From Alphaproteobacteria bacterium (lineage in GTDB: Bacteria; Pseudomonadota; Alphaproteobacteria; UBA8366), in contig JABJCS010000658.1 of the NCBI GenBank assembly GCA_018665505.1, positions 1 to 5,708 on the forward strand: a DNA stretch of 5,708 nucleotides. Reading direction: 5' to 3'. This document shows positions 1 through 5,708 of this stretch, in pieces. A model generated the notes under the pieces. The model was not told the origin of the DNA and made no database searches. It saw only the letters and a program-made list of their open reading frames with translations. The stretch's first letter is position 1. Every line of letters begins with the position of its first letter. Position numbers and translations under genes: made by a program.

Positions 1-30
1 GAGAAGGAATTTGAACCAGCCACTCGGTAA
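1..30 (+). CDS. possible C-terminal end of an upstream plus-strand gene (partial)
   Basis: Read in frame from base 1, the window opens with nine sense codons (EKEFEPATR) and a TAA at 28-30. A GC-rich hairpin follows five bases later, as is common after a gene end, and the next gene is convergent. The charged short tail is compatible with a protein C-terminus, but nine codons cannot identify a product. Other frames through these bases are also partly open, so this is only a suggestion. Confidence 0.25.
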   Translation, partial: EKEFEPATR

Positions 31-32
31 CA

Positions 33-69
33 TCCCCTCTCCCGCTTGCGGGGGAGGGTTAGGGTGGAG
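33..69. repeat. GC-rich hairpin repeat, REP-like, between convergent gene ends
   Basis: Bases 35-44 pair with 49-58 (CCCTCTCCCG against CGGGGGAGGG, with one T-G wobble) around a four-base CTTG loop. This is followed by GGTTAGGGTGGAGG up to the stop codon of the selenoprotein gene. From memory, this composition (CTCCC-GCTTGCGGGGGAGGG-TTAGGGTGG) matches a dispersed intergenic repeat seen in many alphaproteobacterial genomes; copy number here cannot be tested. On the minus strand the hairpin begins 12 bases after the TAA of the 71-1801 gene, so it could stabilise or end that transcript. No T-tract follows on either strand, so a classical intrinsic terminator is not supported. Confidence 0.6.
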
Positions 70-70
70 G

Positions 71-1801
71 TTAGCGCACCGCCCTTAACCTATCCTCCCA
101 GCCCTCTGGCACTACGATCTCCCGCGCCACGGAGTATCCGAGAATGCCGTTATGAGCGAAGGTGATGGCGTTGGTGCGAAGCGGGTCTCCGCTGACCGCC
201 ACCATAAAATCATCCGGGCGGAAGGTGATCGGCACCATGCGGTTGGGGTCGTCACTCTCGGCGAATTCCCTCGGAGCGCGGCGTAGGTTTACCTGATCCT
301 TAAGGTCCCGGATCGGGTGGTCGGTCCACTCGCCAAGGTACCGTTCGAACTCCCAAGCGGGTATGCGGCAATGATCGTAGAGATACTGTTTCACCCGCTC
401 CTTCGTCCATCCATCCTTCGCCAAGGTCTTCGCCAGGATCGGGCTCAACACCAGCAGCGGGCGCAAGGTGCCGGGCGACGTGCCGATGGTGAAGACTAAT
501 TGCCAAGTGTTCTGCTTTAGCACCGCGTCGGCGAGGAACGGCATCATCTTCTCGCCAGTATTACCGGTCGCTGATGCGATCAAGTTGCTGCCGGTATAGC
601 GCGCAATGCTCACTGCGCTCTTGCCCTTAGCGATGCCGAGGTCTTCCGCAGTCGTTGGCCAGCCGATCTCGTCCAGCACCTCCTCGTTCTCCGCCATCAC
701 GACACGCCAGGTGTTGCCGAAGGTGCATTTGTCATTCTTATGCAGCAGGAAACCGGCAAGATTTCGCAGGGCCAGCCGCCAGAATCGCCCGACCGAGGTG
801 TTCGGTTGGAAACCGTCGCGGAGTACGCCTTGCTCGTCGTTGAAACGCAGTTGGTTCGCGACGGGACCATTGATGGTGATCAGAGTCTCGCCGCCCGGTG
901 TGTTACCGGAATGCTCAACCCCATAATCTGGATCGCCCATGGCTTCAATCAGAGCGATCAGCACGGGCATGTATTCGGGGCGACAGCCCGCCATCACACC
1001 GTTGACCGCGACCGACCATATGGTGGCGGCACGGCTATCGGGTAACAGGATCGCCAACACTTCGTCGGGGTCGCAGTCGGTGAACGCGAGGAAGGCTTGG
1101 ACGCGTTCTGCGGTTGGCGGGATGATCGGCAACCCATCGCTCCATTCGTTCTCTACGAACAGGCGATTGATCTCGTCGATGGTGCCGGAAAAGACGATCT
1201 CGTGTGGTTCCGGGTCTTCGACCGTAGCGACCTCGTCCGGCATCTCCGTCAAATTGCGCACCACATCGTCGACGGTAACGCCAAGGACATTCTCGTTGAG
1301 CTCGTCCGTGCTCTGTGTGCCCACATGGCCTGGCACTAGGGCGACCGGCAGGTTCGGCAGGCCGAGCCCGACGCTGGTCGTACCCGCTTGTCCGATGAAA
1401 CCCTCACAGACGAGGGAAGAGGAAGGAACTCCGGCTTTCTCGGCAGCTGCGCTTGCCCGCAACACGGCGGGCGTACAGCTGCCTCAACAACCCATGCCGG
1501 AAATGACGGCGTCGACTCCCATCGACTTCATCGTCTCCGGCAGGTCGGCGAGAATTTGCCGCTCGTCCGCTCCGTGGGTCGAGCCGAAATCCTTCCAGCT
1601 CACGAATTTGACCGTGGGGTAGCGTTCCTTCAGCCCTTGTTCGAGGAGGTCAAAGACCTCGTCGCCGCGAAAGAGAAAGTCCCACAATTGCGCGACCGTC
1701 TTGCCCTCCAGCGTATCGAGCCGAGGTGCTACCGGCGCAATTTCCATCTGCCGGGCGGCGCGCGGCCAAACCACATCGTGAATTTCTGAGTTTCTGAGCA
1801 T
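71..1801 (-). CDS. UGSC-motif selenoprotein with long C-terminal domain (in-frame UGA = selenocysteine)
   Basis: One 576-codon frame runs from ATG at 1801 to TAA at 71-73, interrupted only by TGA at 1484-1486 (codon 106). Residues around it read GMGC-U-GSCTPAV, the U-G-S-C redox motif of UGSC-type (seleno)proteins, whose other members carry Cys-G-S-C. Reading U106 as selenocysteine gives a U-x-x-C pair with C109, and C105 lies just before it. Residues about 25-195 look like an alpha/beta domain: the reactive motif follows a strand (DAVISGMG) and precedes a helix (ASAAAEKAGVP), reminiscent of the U-x-x-C region of glycine-reductase-type selenoprotein B. After a linker, residues about 207-576 form a second domain with NEWSDGLPIIPP, NGVMAGCRPEY and KCTFGNTWR stretches; I recall it as a widespread uncharacterised family. 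Further Cys are at 132, 243, 273, 359 and 478. No signal peptide or membrane segment is seen, so it is likely cytoplasmic. GGAGG 10 bases upstream supports the start. An internal GTG at 1463-1465, which would start a 464-residue frame, has no case as a real start because it lies in the SECIS loop. The reaction and substrate are unknown; a thiol/selenol redox role is inferred. The alternative is a nonsense mutation in a Cys homologue. Confidence 0.88.
1442..1483 (-). promoter_or_regulatory. bacterial SECIS-like stem-loop directly after the UGA
   Basis: On the coding strand the 42 bases after UGA fold into two stacked helices. The lower stem is a perfect 8 bp, GGCAGCTG (1483-1476) with CAGCTGCC (1449-1442). 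The upper stem is a perfect 6 bp, GCCCGC (1472-1467) with GCGGGC (1460-1455). A small 3x5 internal loop joins them. The six-base apical loop (1466-1461) reads CGUGUU and contains G-U dinucleotides, the kind of loop element SelB recognises in known bacterial SECIS. The loop guanosines lie 19 and 21 bases after the UGA, within the spacing known for bacterial selenoprotein mRNAs. The lower stem abuts the UGA and would melt as the ribosome enters, leaving the upper minihelix as the likely SelB site. SelB binding is inferred from structure only. Confidence 0.82.
1484..1486 (-). other. recoded UGA selenocysteine codon
   Basis: The TGA is in frame with both flanking coding stretches; the distance from its first base (1486) to the GTG at 1465 is exactly seven codons. 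It sits where UGSC-family relatives have Sec or Cys. The amidohydrolase gene at 2024-3157 uses TGA as its terminator, so UGA is not globally reassigned here and local recoding is needed. A SECIS-type hairpin follows directly. Confidence 0.87.
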
Positions 1802-1810
1802 GTCTCGTTA

Positions 1811-1816
1811 TCCTCC
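1811..1816 (-). promoter_or_regulatory. ribosome binding site of the selenoprotein gene
   Basis: On the minus strand GGAGGA lies 9 bases before the ATG at 1801, with GGAGG 10 bases away. It supports this ATG over the internal Met at codon 19. It is only four bases from the edge of the palindromic repeat at 1821-1892, so a hairpin in the leader would end almost at the ribosome landing site. Confidence 0.6.
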
Positions 1817-1820
1817 AACC

Positions 1821-1892
1821 GTCATTCCCGCAAAGGCGGAAATCTAGAATGCCTGCCCTATCGAACTGGATTCCCGTCTTCGCGGGAGTGCC
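1821..1892. repeat. imperfect 27-bp palindromic repeat element in the divergent intergenic region
   Basis: The left arm 1821-1847 (starting GTCATTCCCGC) faces the right arm 1866-1892 (starting CTGGATTCCCG). Across 27 positions I count 21 Watson-Crick pairs, 3 G-T wobbles and 3 mismatches, with an 18-base spacer. The arms resemble the widespread proteobacterial intergenic element with GTCATTCCCGCGAAAGCGGG-type ends (recognised from memory, not searched). It lies in the leader or promoter region of the selenoprotein gene and upstream of the amidohydrolase gene. It carries no open frame, so it would be a miniature, non-autonomous element. Confidence 0.7.
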
Positions 1893-1900
1893 AGTCGATC

Positions 1901-1914
1901 GGTGCGTTAATCTA
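1901..1914 (+). repeat. 14-base direct repeat, copy 1 (GGTGCGTTAATCTA)
   Basis: The same 14 bases occur again at 4244-4257 in the other main intergenic gap, between the two transporter genes. This copy starts eight bases after the palindromic repeat and is followed by an AT-rich patch (AGAAATTAAAT). Both copies are intergenic and in the same orientation. They may be remnants of one dispersed element; chance is not excluded. Confidence 0.35.
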
Positions 1915-2016
1915 GAAATTAAATTGGGTTGTTGGGACAGAGGTTCGAGGGGCTGGATTTGCGGAGTCGCCGAGTCGCATATCTCGATCTACCCTCATTC
2001 TAGGACACATTAGCCC

Positions 2017-2021
2017 GGAGG
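2017..2021 (+). promoter_or_regulatory. ribosome binding site that favours the second ATG of the amidohydrolase
   Basis: GGAGG at 2017-2021 is only two bases from the first ATG (2024), too close for normal initiation, but eight bases from the second in-frame ATG at 2030. The likely mature start is therefore Met3, giving MTRTYETVDADGH. Confidence 0.6.
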
Positions 2022-2023
2022 GC

Positions 2024-3157
2024 ATGGCGATGACACGGACATACGAAACCGTCGACGCTGACGGTCATATTCTTGAGCCGCTCACCTTATGGGATGATTA
2101 TATCGACCCCGCGTTCCGCGAGCGCCGGCCGCAATTCGTCGTCGATGAGAACGGCGCCGAACGCATTACCGTCGAGGGGAAGCTCTTGGGCAATCCGCGG
2201 GGGATCGGCAGTCTTGGCTCTATCGGTGTTCGCCAGGGCGACATTCAGGTCAACACGCTGAAATACGCCGAGGGGCGTAAAGGCGGGTTCGACCCGCACA
2301 CGCGGATCGTTGATATGGATGCGGACGGCATCGACGCCGCGTTTCTCTATCCGAGCCTCGGCCTCTTTACCGGAGCCATCGAAGCCCCCGACCTATCCGC
2401 CGCATCGTGCCGCGCCTACAACCGGTGGCTGGTCGATTACTGCAATCCGTATCCCGACAGGCTTTTCGGTGTCGCGATGTTACCGATGCAAACCGTCGAG
2501 AACGCGATGGCGGAAATGCGCTACGCGCGGGAGACGCTTGGGATGTGCGGCGGGTTTCTCCGCCCGAATCCGTATCATGGCAAAAAAATGCTGAGCGACC
2601 CGATGTACGCGCCGTTTTGGTCTCTCGCCGAGGAACTCGATTTTTCCATCGGCTTCCACGAAGGGTCGACCAATGCCATGCCGACCGTCGGTGTTGATCG
2701 TTTCGAGGAAGATCGCGCGGCCCGGCATATGGTCTCCCACACCATGGAAATGATGCTCGCGGCCTTGAGCGTGATCTGGGGCGGGGTAGTGGATCGCCAT
2801 CCGAAACTGCGCATCGCCTTTCTGGAATCAGGCGGCGGCTGGATTGCACCGTGGCTCGACCGGATGGATCGGCATTTCGACGACAAGGGCTTTAACGAAT
2901 TCGCACCGTCGATGCGCCCGAGCGAACTGTTTGAGCGCAATTGCTGGATTTCCTTCGAGCCGGTGGAGAACAGCATTGGCGTGTTGGCCGACTATATCGG
3001 TCCGCACAAAATCATGTGGGCGACTGACTACCCGCATCAGGACGGCTTCTTTCCCGGTGCGCCGCAGATGATGCGTGATCGGCTGGGAACGTTGTCCAAA
3101 GAAGCGGCACATCAGGTGATGGCCGGCGGCGCGCTCGGTTTCTACGGTATGAACTGA
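2024..3157 (+). CDS. amidohydrolase-2 family metal-dependent hydrolase
   Basis: This 377-residue protein (375 if started at 2030) has the layout of the ACMSD-like amidohydrolase-2 family, a TIM-barrel metal hydrolase or decarboxylase. The N-terminal V-D-A-D-G-H (residues 10-15) replaces the classic H-x-H metal ligands with D13-x-H15. FHEGS supplies H212, and HPKLRIAFLESGGGW (259-273) is the conserved strand in which E268 stands where ACMSD has its catalytic His. ATDYPH supplies the late conserved Asp, D335. DVNxHxE-like helices and PNPYHGKKMLSDPMYAPFWSLAEEL (181-205) also fit this branch. Length is normal and no signal peptide is seen, so it is likely a soluble cytoplasmic enzyme. Relatives act on varied aromatic and carboxylic compounds; the substrate here cannot be read. 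It is divergent from the selenoprotein gene across 222 bp and followed after 146 bp by a transporter gene. It ends with TGA. Confidence 0.88.
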   Translation: MAMTRTYETVDADGHILEPLTLWDDYIDPAFRERRPQFVVDENGAERITVEGKLLGNPRGIGSLGSIGVRQGDIQVNTLKYAEGRKGGFDPHTRIVDMDADGIDAAFLYPSLGLFTGAIEAPDLSAASCRAYNRWLVDYCNPYPDRLFGVAMLPMQTVENAMAEMRYARETLGMCGGFLRPNPYHGKKMLSDPMYAPFWSLAEELDFSIGFHEGSTNAMPTVGVDRFEEDRAARHMVSHTMEMMLAALSVIWGGVVDRHPKLRIAFLESGGGWIAPWLDRMDRHFDDKGFNEFAPSMRPSELFERNCWISFEPVENSIGVLADYIGPHKIMWATDYPHQDGFFPGAPQMMRDRLGTLSKEAAHQVMAGGALGFYGMN

Positions 3158-3205
3158 GCGGAAATATCGATCATTGGTCGGTCTTGGGCGTGGGATGCCG
3201 TAGCG

Positions 3206-3236
3206 GAGAATTCCAAATCCTCTACGCGGGATTCTC
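3206..3236. other. small inverted repeat in the amidohydrolase-transporter gap
   Basis: GAGAATTCC (3206-3214) pairs with GGGATTCTC (3228-3236) with one wobble, around a 13-base loop. It lies 49 bases after the amidohydrolase stop and about 68 bases before the proposed transporter start. No T-run follows, so it is not a standard terminator. It could be an mRNA processing or stabilising hairpin, or a protein binding site; nothing further can be said. Confidence 0.3.
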
Positions 3237-3290
3237 ACGACCGTTTGGTGCGATTTTCCCTTAAATTCCGTGTGCGAGACCATCAAAGCT

Positions 3291-3301
3291 GAGGAGCGGA
3301 G
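3291..3301 (+). promoter_or_regulatory. Shine-Dalgarno pointing to a non-ATG start of the EamA gene
   Basis: GAGGAGCGGAG contains GAGGAG (3291-3296) and GGAG (3298-3301). The first ends seven bases before an in-frame ATT at 3304. No ATG, GTG or TTG exists in frame between the upstream stop (3262-3264) and 3384, so this site is the best clue to where translation begins. Confidence 0.5.
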
Positions 3302-3303
3302 AC

Positions 3304-4215
3304 ATTCACAATCTGAAATCCGATCCTGAGCTTTCACCTCGACCAGACCTGACTCTCCTGACTATTCCGGCCGCATTCGTTCTGTTGTGGAGCAGCGGGT
3401 TCATTGCCGCCAAAATAGGTCTTGGCCATGCGGATACGCTGACTTTCCTTGGCTTAAGATACGGTGTCGTCACGTTATTGATGGGTGGTGTTGCATTTGC
3501 AATGGGTGCGGCCTGGCCGAAAACTTGGCTTGAAGTCTGCCATATCGCCGTCGCCGGCGCATTGCTCCAGGCGCTTTACTTCGGTGGCGTCTGGTTGGCC
3601 ATGGGTTTGGGGGTCGGCGCTGGTGTGACTGCGTTGATCGTTTGCATGCAGCCGATTCTAACGGCTGCCGTCGTTGGGCCTTTGCTCGGCGAACGGGTTT
3701 CGCGGCGGCAATGGTTGGGCCTGATTTTAGGCTTTGCCGGTGTGGCCTTGGTCGTGGCGCGCAAACTGGCGTTGGGGCTGGGCACCACCGAAGGGATGGC
3801 GTGGGCCTTCATTGGCCTGCTCGGCATCACTTTCGGCACGATCTATCAGAAGAAATTTTGCGCCGAGATGGACCCGCGCTCCGGCTCTGCGATCCAGTTT
3901 TTCGTCGCGGCCCTATTGATCAGTCCGCTTGCGCTAATCTTCGAAGCGGGGATGATCCACTGGACCCCGGCCTTCGTTGCGGCGTTGGCTTATATGGCTG
4001 TCTTCTTGTCGGTGATCTCGATGATTTTGCTGACCATTATGATCCGTCGCGGGGCCGTCTCGCGCATGACCAGCATGTTCTTTCTGGTGCCACCCATGGC
4101 GACACTGCTGAGTTATCTAATCCTGGATGAGCCGGTCGGGTGGATGGCCCTCAGCGGCATGGCGGTCGCTGTTGTCGGCGTAGCGTTGGTCGTCGCACCG
4201 GAACGCACAACTTAG
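3304..4215 (+). CDS. EamA/DMT superfamily membrane transporter, probable ATT start
   Basis: The product is an inner-membrane permease of the drug/metabolite transporter superfamily, with two EamA repeats and about ten hydrophobic helices. The first helix holds the family signature AAFVLLWSSGFIAAKIGLG. Other helices include RYGVVTLLMGGVAFAM, ALYFGGVWLAMG, TALIVCMQPILTAAVVGPLLGE (end of repeat 1), FFVAALLISPLALIFE, and MFFLVPPMATLLSYLILDE with GMAVAVVGVALVVAPE (end of repeat 2). The first start codon that a standard rule finds is TTG at 3385, but that lies inside helix 1 and would remove half of it. The frame is open back to 3265. The ATT at 3304, seven bases after GAGGAG, gives a 303-residue protein of normal family length with a short polar N-terminus. 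ATT is a rare start, so a lost ATG or a sequencing error is an alternative. It may be co-transcribed with the amidohydrolase 146 bp upstream. The substrate is unknown; members export or import amino acids, metabolites or drugs. Confidence 0.82.
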   Translation: MHNLKSDPELSPRPDLTLLTIPAAFVLLWSSGFIAAKIGLGHADTLTFLGLRYGVVTLLMGGVAFAMGAAWPKTWLEVCHIAVAGALLQALYFGGVWLAMGLGVGAGVTALIVCMQPILTAAVVGPLLGERVSRRQWLGLILGFAGVALVVARKLALGLGTTEGMAWAFIGLLGITFGTIYQKKFCAEMDPRSGSAIQFFVAALLISPLALIFEAGMIHWTPAFVAALAYMAVFLSVISMILLTIMIRRGAVSRMTSMFFLVPPMATLLSYLILDEPVGWMALSGMAVAVVGVALVVAPERTT

Positions 4216-4243
4216 CGTCGTTCTAGAATTCCATTACGTTGAA

Positions 4244-4257
4244 GGTGCGTTAATCTA
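4244..4257 (+). repeat. 14-base direct repeat, copy 2 (GGTGCGTTAATCTA)
   Basis: This is identical to 1901-1914. It lies in the 45-base gap between the convergent transporter genes, ending four bases before the stop codon of the MFS gene. The sequence around the two copies is not otherwise similar beyond short TCTAGAA words, so it may be the edge of a degraded repeat. Confidence 0.3.
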
Positions 4258-4260
4258 TCA

Positions 4261-5708
4261 CTATTTCTTTTTTCCAATTAAGTATGCCGGTATCATTGCG
4301 ACAATAAATATTGAAGAAAGTACAGCAAAACCATCTTGAAATCCAAATTTATTGGACTGTAAGTAAATAATATCAGAAAGGTGTATTAAAGATAATGCTT
4401 CAATATTTGAAATAGTAAGTCCTAATTCTCTATAAATGCTTCCTATTCTCGATAGAAATTCTTGACTCGTTTGATTGGACGGGTCCTGGGTAGAGGAGAG
4501 AGCGTTGCTGTGGAATTGAGTTCGGATCTCTAAAAAGACGACCCAAGCCGTCGTGCCTAATGACGTCCCCAACATACGGAAGAAATTTAATGTTGATGTT
4601 CCCTCGGCTATTTGATCGGGCGGCAGCGCGGAAAGGGCGGCCTTGGCGACCACCGGGTTGTTGATACCCATTCCGAGCCGCGAAAGAATAACGAAGCTCA
4701 TGACATATAAGTAGGATGTGTTGAAATCGGCTAGAACCAGCGGGACGGTACCTAGGAAAAAACAACCCAAGCCAATCATCGCGCCATATCGCGGGGAAAT
4801 GGCATCGGAAAAACGTCCAATAACAGGCAATAGAATTATCGTCAGTATGGAGGCCGGCAGCATGATTAATCCGGCATCAACCGGTGAGAAGTTCTGAATT
4901 ATTTGCGCGAAAATCGGCACGGCATATATGGCGCCGAAATTTCCCATTCCGACACAAAATGTGATCAACACGGCAGCGATGAAAACAGGGTATTTAAAGA
5001 CCGTTAGATTGAGCAGCCGATAGCTCGAATATATCTGTATATAGACGAATGAAACGGCGGATGTGACGCCAATAACAGTTAATGAAATGATGCTGTTTGA
5101 GACCCAACCTTGGCGCTGACCATCGGCGAAAACCGTCATGAAGCAATACAAAGCAACGATTAGGAAAGCCAACCCGTACCAGTCAAAACGGGGTTTTTCT
5201 CTTCTTCTGGATTTCGGCATTACGAAAATGCCAATCAAGAATGCTATGAACAAAAGCGGCAGCGGAATGAGAAAAATGTGCCGCCAACTCAGCGCTTCTA
5301 TGACAATTCCACCGAGCAACGGGCCAATCCCGATCGCTAATATGCCGCCACTTGTGAACATGGTCAGCGCAAAACCACGCCGCGCCGCCGGATAAGCTTG
5401 CACGATCGCGATCATTGTCTGTGACATTAGGATGCCCGCGGCGGCACCTTGAATGACGCGGGCCAGAATAATGACACCAAAATCCTCCGCAAAAGCACCC
5501 AGGAAGCAGGCGAATGCAAAAAATATGATCGCCACGAAAAAAGTGTAATAATGCCCGATTGCGAAAATTAACCAGGCACATATCAATTGGCTTGTTGTCA
5601 TGGCGATATAGAAGCCGGTCGCCATTAACTGTGCCTTATCTTGGCCGATTCCAAATGCCCCCATGACGTTCGGAACGGCTACCGTGACAATGGTTCCGTA
5701 AGTCATCA
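4261..5708 (-). CDS. MFS multidrug-type permease (DHA2/EmrB-QacA-like), N-terminus cut by the window edge
   Basis: The gene ends at TAG 4261-4263 and runs off the window; the visible 481 residues from Met at 5706 begin in the middle of helix 1 (TYGTIVTVAVPNV), so the true start lies beyond 5708. It is an inner-membrane, probably 14-helix, proton-coupled antiporter-like protein. Seen features are motif B (ARVIQGAAAG, 82-91, with R83), antiporter motif C (GGILAIGIGPLLGG, 120-133) followed by SWRHIF, the central charged loop (PKSRRREKPRFDW), and a second-half motif A (GRFSDAISPRYG, 297-308). The first motif A, normally G-x-L-a-D-x-x-G-R, is degenerate here (AWLIFAIGHYYTFF, 44-57), lacking its Asp and Arg. 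Base composition is unlike the neighbours: the last 180 coding-strand bases are about 28% GC, against around 70% in a sampled stretch of the amidohydrolase gene, which suggests horizontal transfer. The frame is intact. The substrate cannot be read. Confidence 0.85.
   Translation of the reverse strand, partial: MTYGTIVTVAVPNVMGAFGIGQDKAQLMATGFYIAMTTSQLICAWLIFAIGHYYTFFVAIIFFAFACFLGAFAEDFGVIILARVIQGAAAGILMSQTMIAIVQAYPAARRGFALTMFTSGGILAIGIGPLLGGIVIEALSWRHIFLIPLPLLFIAFLIGIFVMPKSRRREKPRFDWYGLAFLIVALYCFMTVFADGQRQGWVSNSIISLTVIGVTSAVSFVYIQIYSSYRLLNLTVFKYPVFIAAVLITFCVGMGNFGAIYAVPIFAQIIQNFSPVDAGLIMLPASILTIILLPVIGRFSDAISPRYGAMIGLGCFFLGTVPLVLADFNTSYLYVMSFVILSRLGMGINNPVVAKAALSALPPDQIAEGTSTLNFFRMLGTSLGTTAWVVFLEIRTQFHSNALSSTQDPSNQTSQEFLSRIGSIYRELGLTISNIEALSLIHLSDIIYLQSNKFGFQDGFAVLSSIFIVAMIPAYLIGKKK

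Noticed and set aside
7..17. tRNA T-arm-like word on the minus strand (GGTTCAAATTC)
   Set aside because: The flanking bases do not form a proper five-base T-stem and no acceptor stem or other arm can be seen; the window edge prevents a full check.
1463..1465. GTG as the start of a separate 464-residue protein
   Set aside because: It has no ribosome binding site of its own, it lies in the apical loop of the SECIS-like hairpin, and it would cut off the GSC half of the UGSC motif.
1484..1486. UGA read as tryptophan or glycine under an alternative genetic code
   Set aside because: The amidohydrolase gene ends at TGA (3155-3157) at the expected protein end, and the other genes read well with the standard code. 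The UGA lies exactly at a Sec/Cys motif position.
939..1622. 227-residue plus-strand open frame opposite the selenoprotein gene
   Set aside because: It is low-complexity and Ser/Thr/Arg-rich with no domain signal, and the minus strand carries the conserved UGSC protein; it is a shadow frame.
1893..2023. Sigma-70 promoter for the amidohydrolase
   Set aside because: The AT-rich patch near 1908-1925 and words such as TCTAGGA near 2000 do not give a -35/-10 pair with good spacing that I can defend.
2367..3337. Long minus-strand open frames opposite the amidohydrolase gene
   Set aside because: Their translations are Arg/Pro-rich and lack recognisable motifs, as expected for antisense frames of a GC-rich gene whose plus-strand product has clear family motifs.
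4216..4272. Intrinsic terminator between the convergent transporter genes
   Set aside because: ATTACG (4233-4238) and CGTTAAT (4248-4254) make only a weak, bulged AT-rich stem, and the nearby T-run (4264-4272) overlaps the Lys codons at the end of the MFS gene.
1..5708. CRISPR array, transposase, toxin-antitoxin or phage genes
   Set aside because: No spaced repeats, insertion-sequence genes or small toxin-like gene pairs were seen anywhere in the window.

Overview
The window reads as a piece of a GC-rich proteobacterial chromosome. Alphaproteobacteria, for example a Rhodospirillales-like lineage, is my best guess from the protein style and from two intergenic palindromic repeats of a type common there; this is inference, not proof. 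UGA serves as an ordinary stop (the amidohydrolase ends on TGA), yet one gene carries an in-frame UGA that is best explained as selenocysteine. The organism should therefore have the selenocysteine insertion machinery (SelA, SelB, SelC, SelD), none of which lies in this window.

Layout. Positions 1-30 may be the last codons of a plus-strand gene. A GC-rich hairpin repeat (about 35-58) separates it from the minus-strand gene at 71-1801. That gene looks like two open frames (1484-1801 and 71-1465), but it is one 576-codon frame interrupted only by TGA at 1484-1486. The TGA falls at the first position of a U-G-S-C motif, and a strong stem-loop of the bacterial SECIS type starts directly after it. 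The product is a UGSC-type selenoprotein with a long C-terminal domain of unknown function. Its leader holds an imperfect 27-bp palindromic repeat (1821-1892) ending a few bases from its ribosome binding site.

Divergent from it, at 2024-3157 (+), is an amidohydrolase-2 family metal-dependent hydrolase. After a 146-bp gap comes an EamA/DMT-type membrane transporter (+). Its frame has no ATG or GTG at the N-terminus, and the best-supported start is an ATT at 3304 behind a good Shine-Dalgarno sequence. Convergent with it, at 4261-5708 (-), is an MFS drug:H+ antiporter-like (DHA2-type) permease cut by the window edge. Its distal end is strikingly AT-rich (about 28% GC over the last 180 bases), and its first motif A is degenerate.

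How the genes may work together. The selenoprotein and the hydrolase share one 222-bp divergent intergenic region, and the hydrolase is followed by two transporters. A small-molecule conversion and transport neighbourhood is possible, but no substrate can be read from the sequence. The main discovery is the recoded selenoprotein gene, which automated gene calling would split into two.
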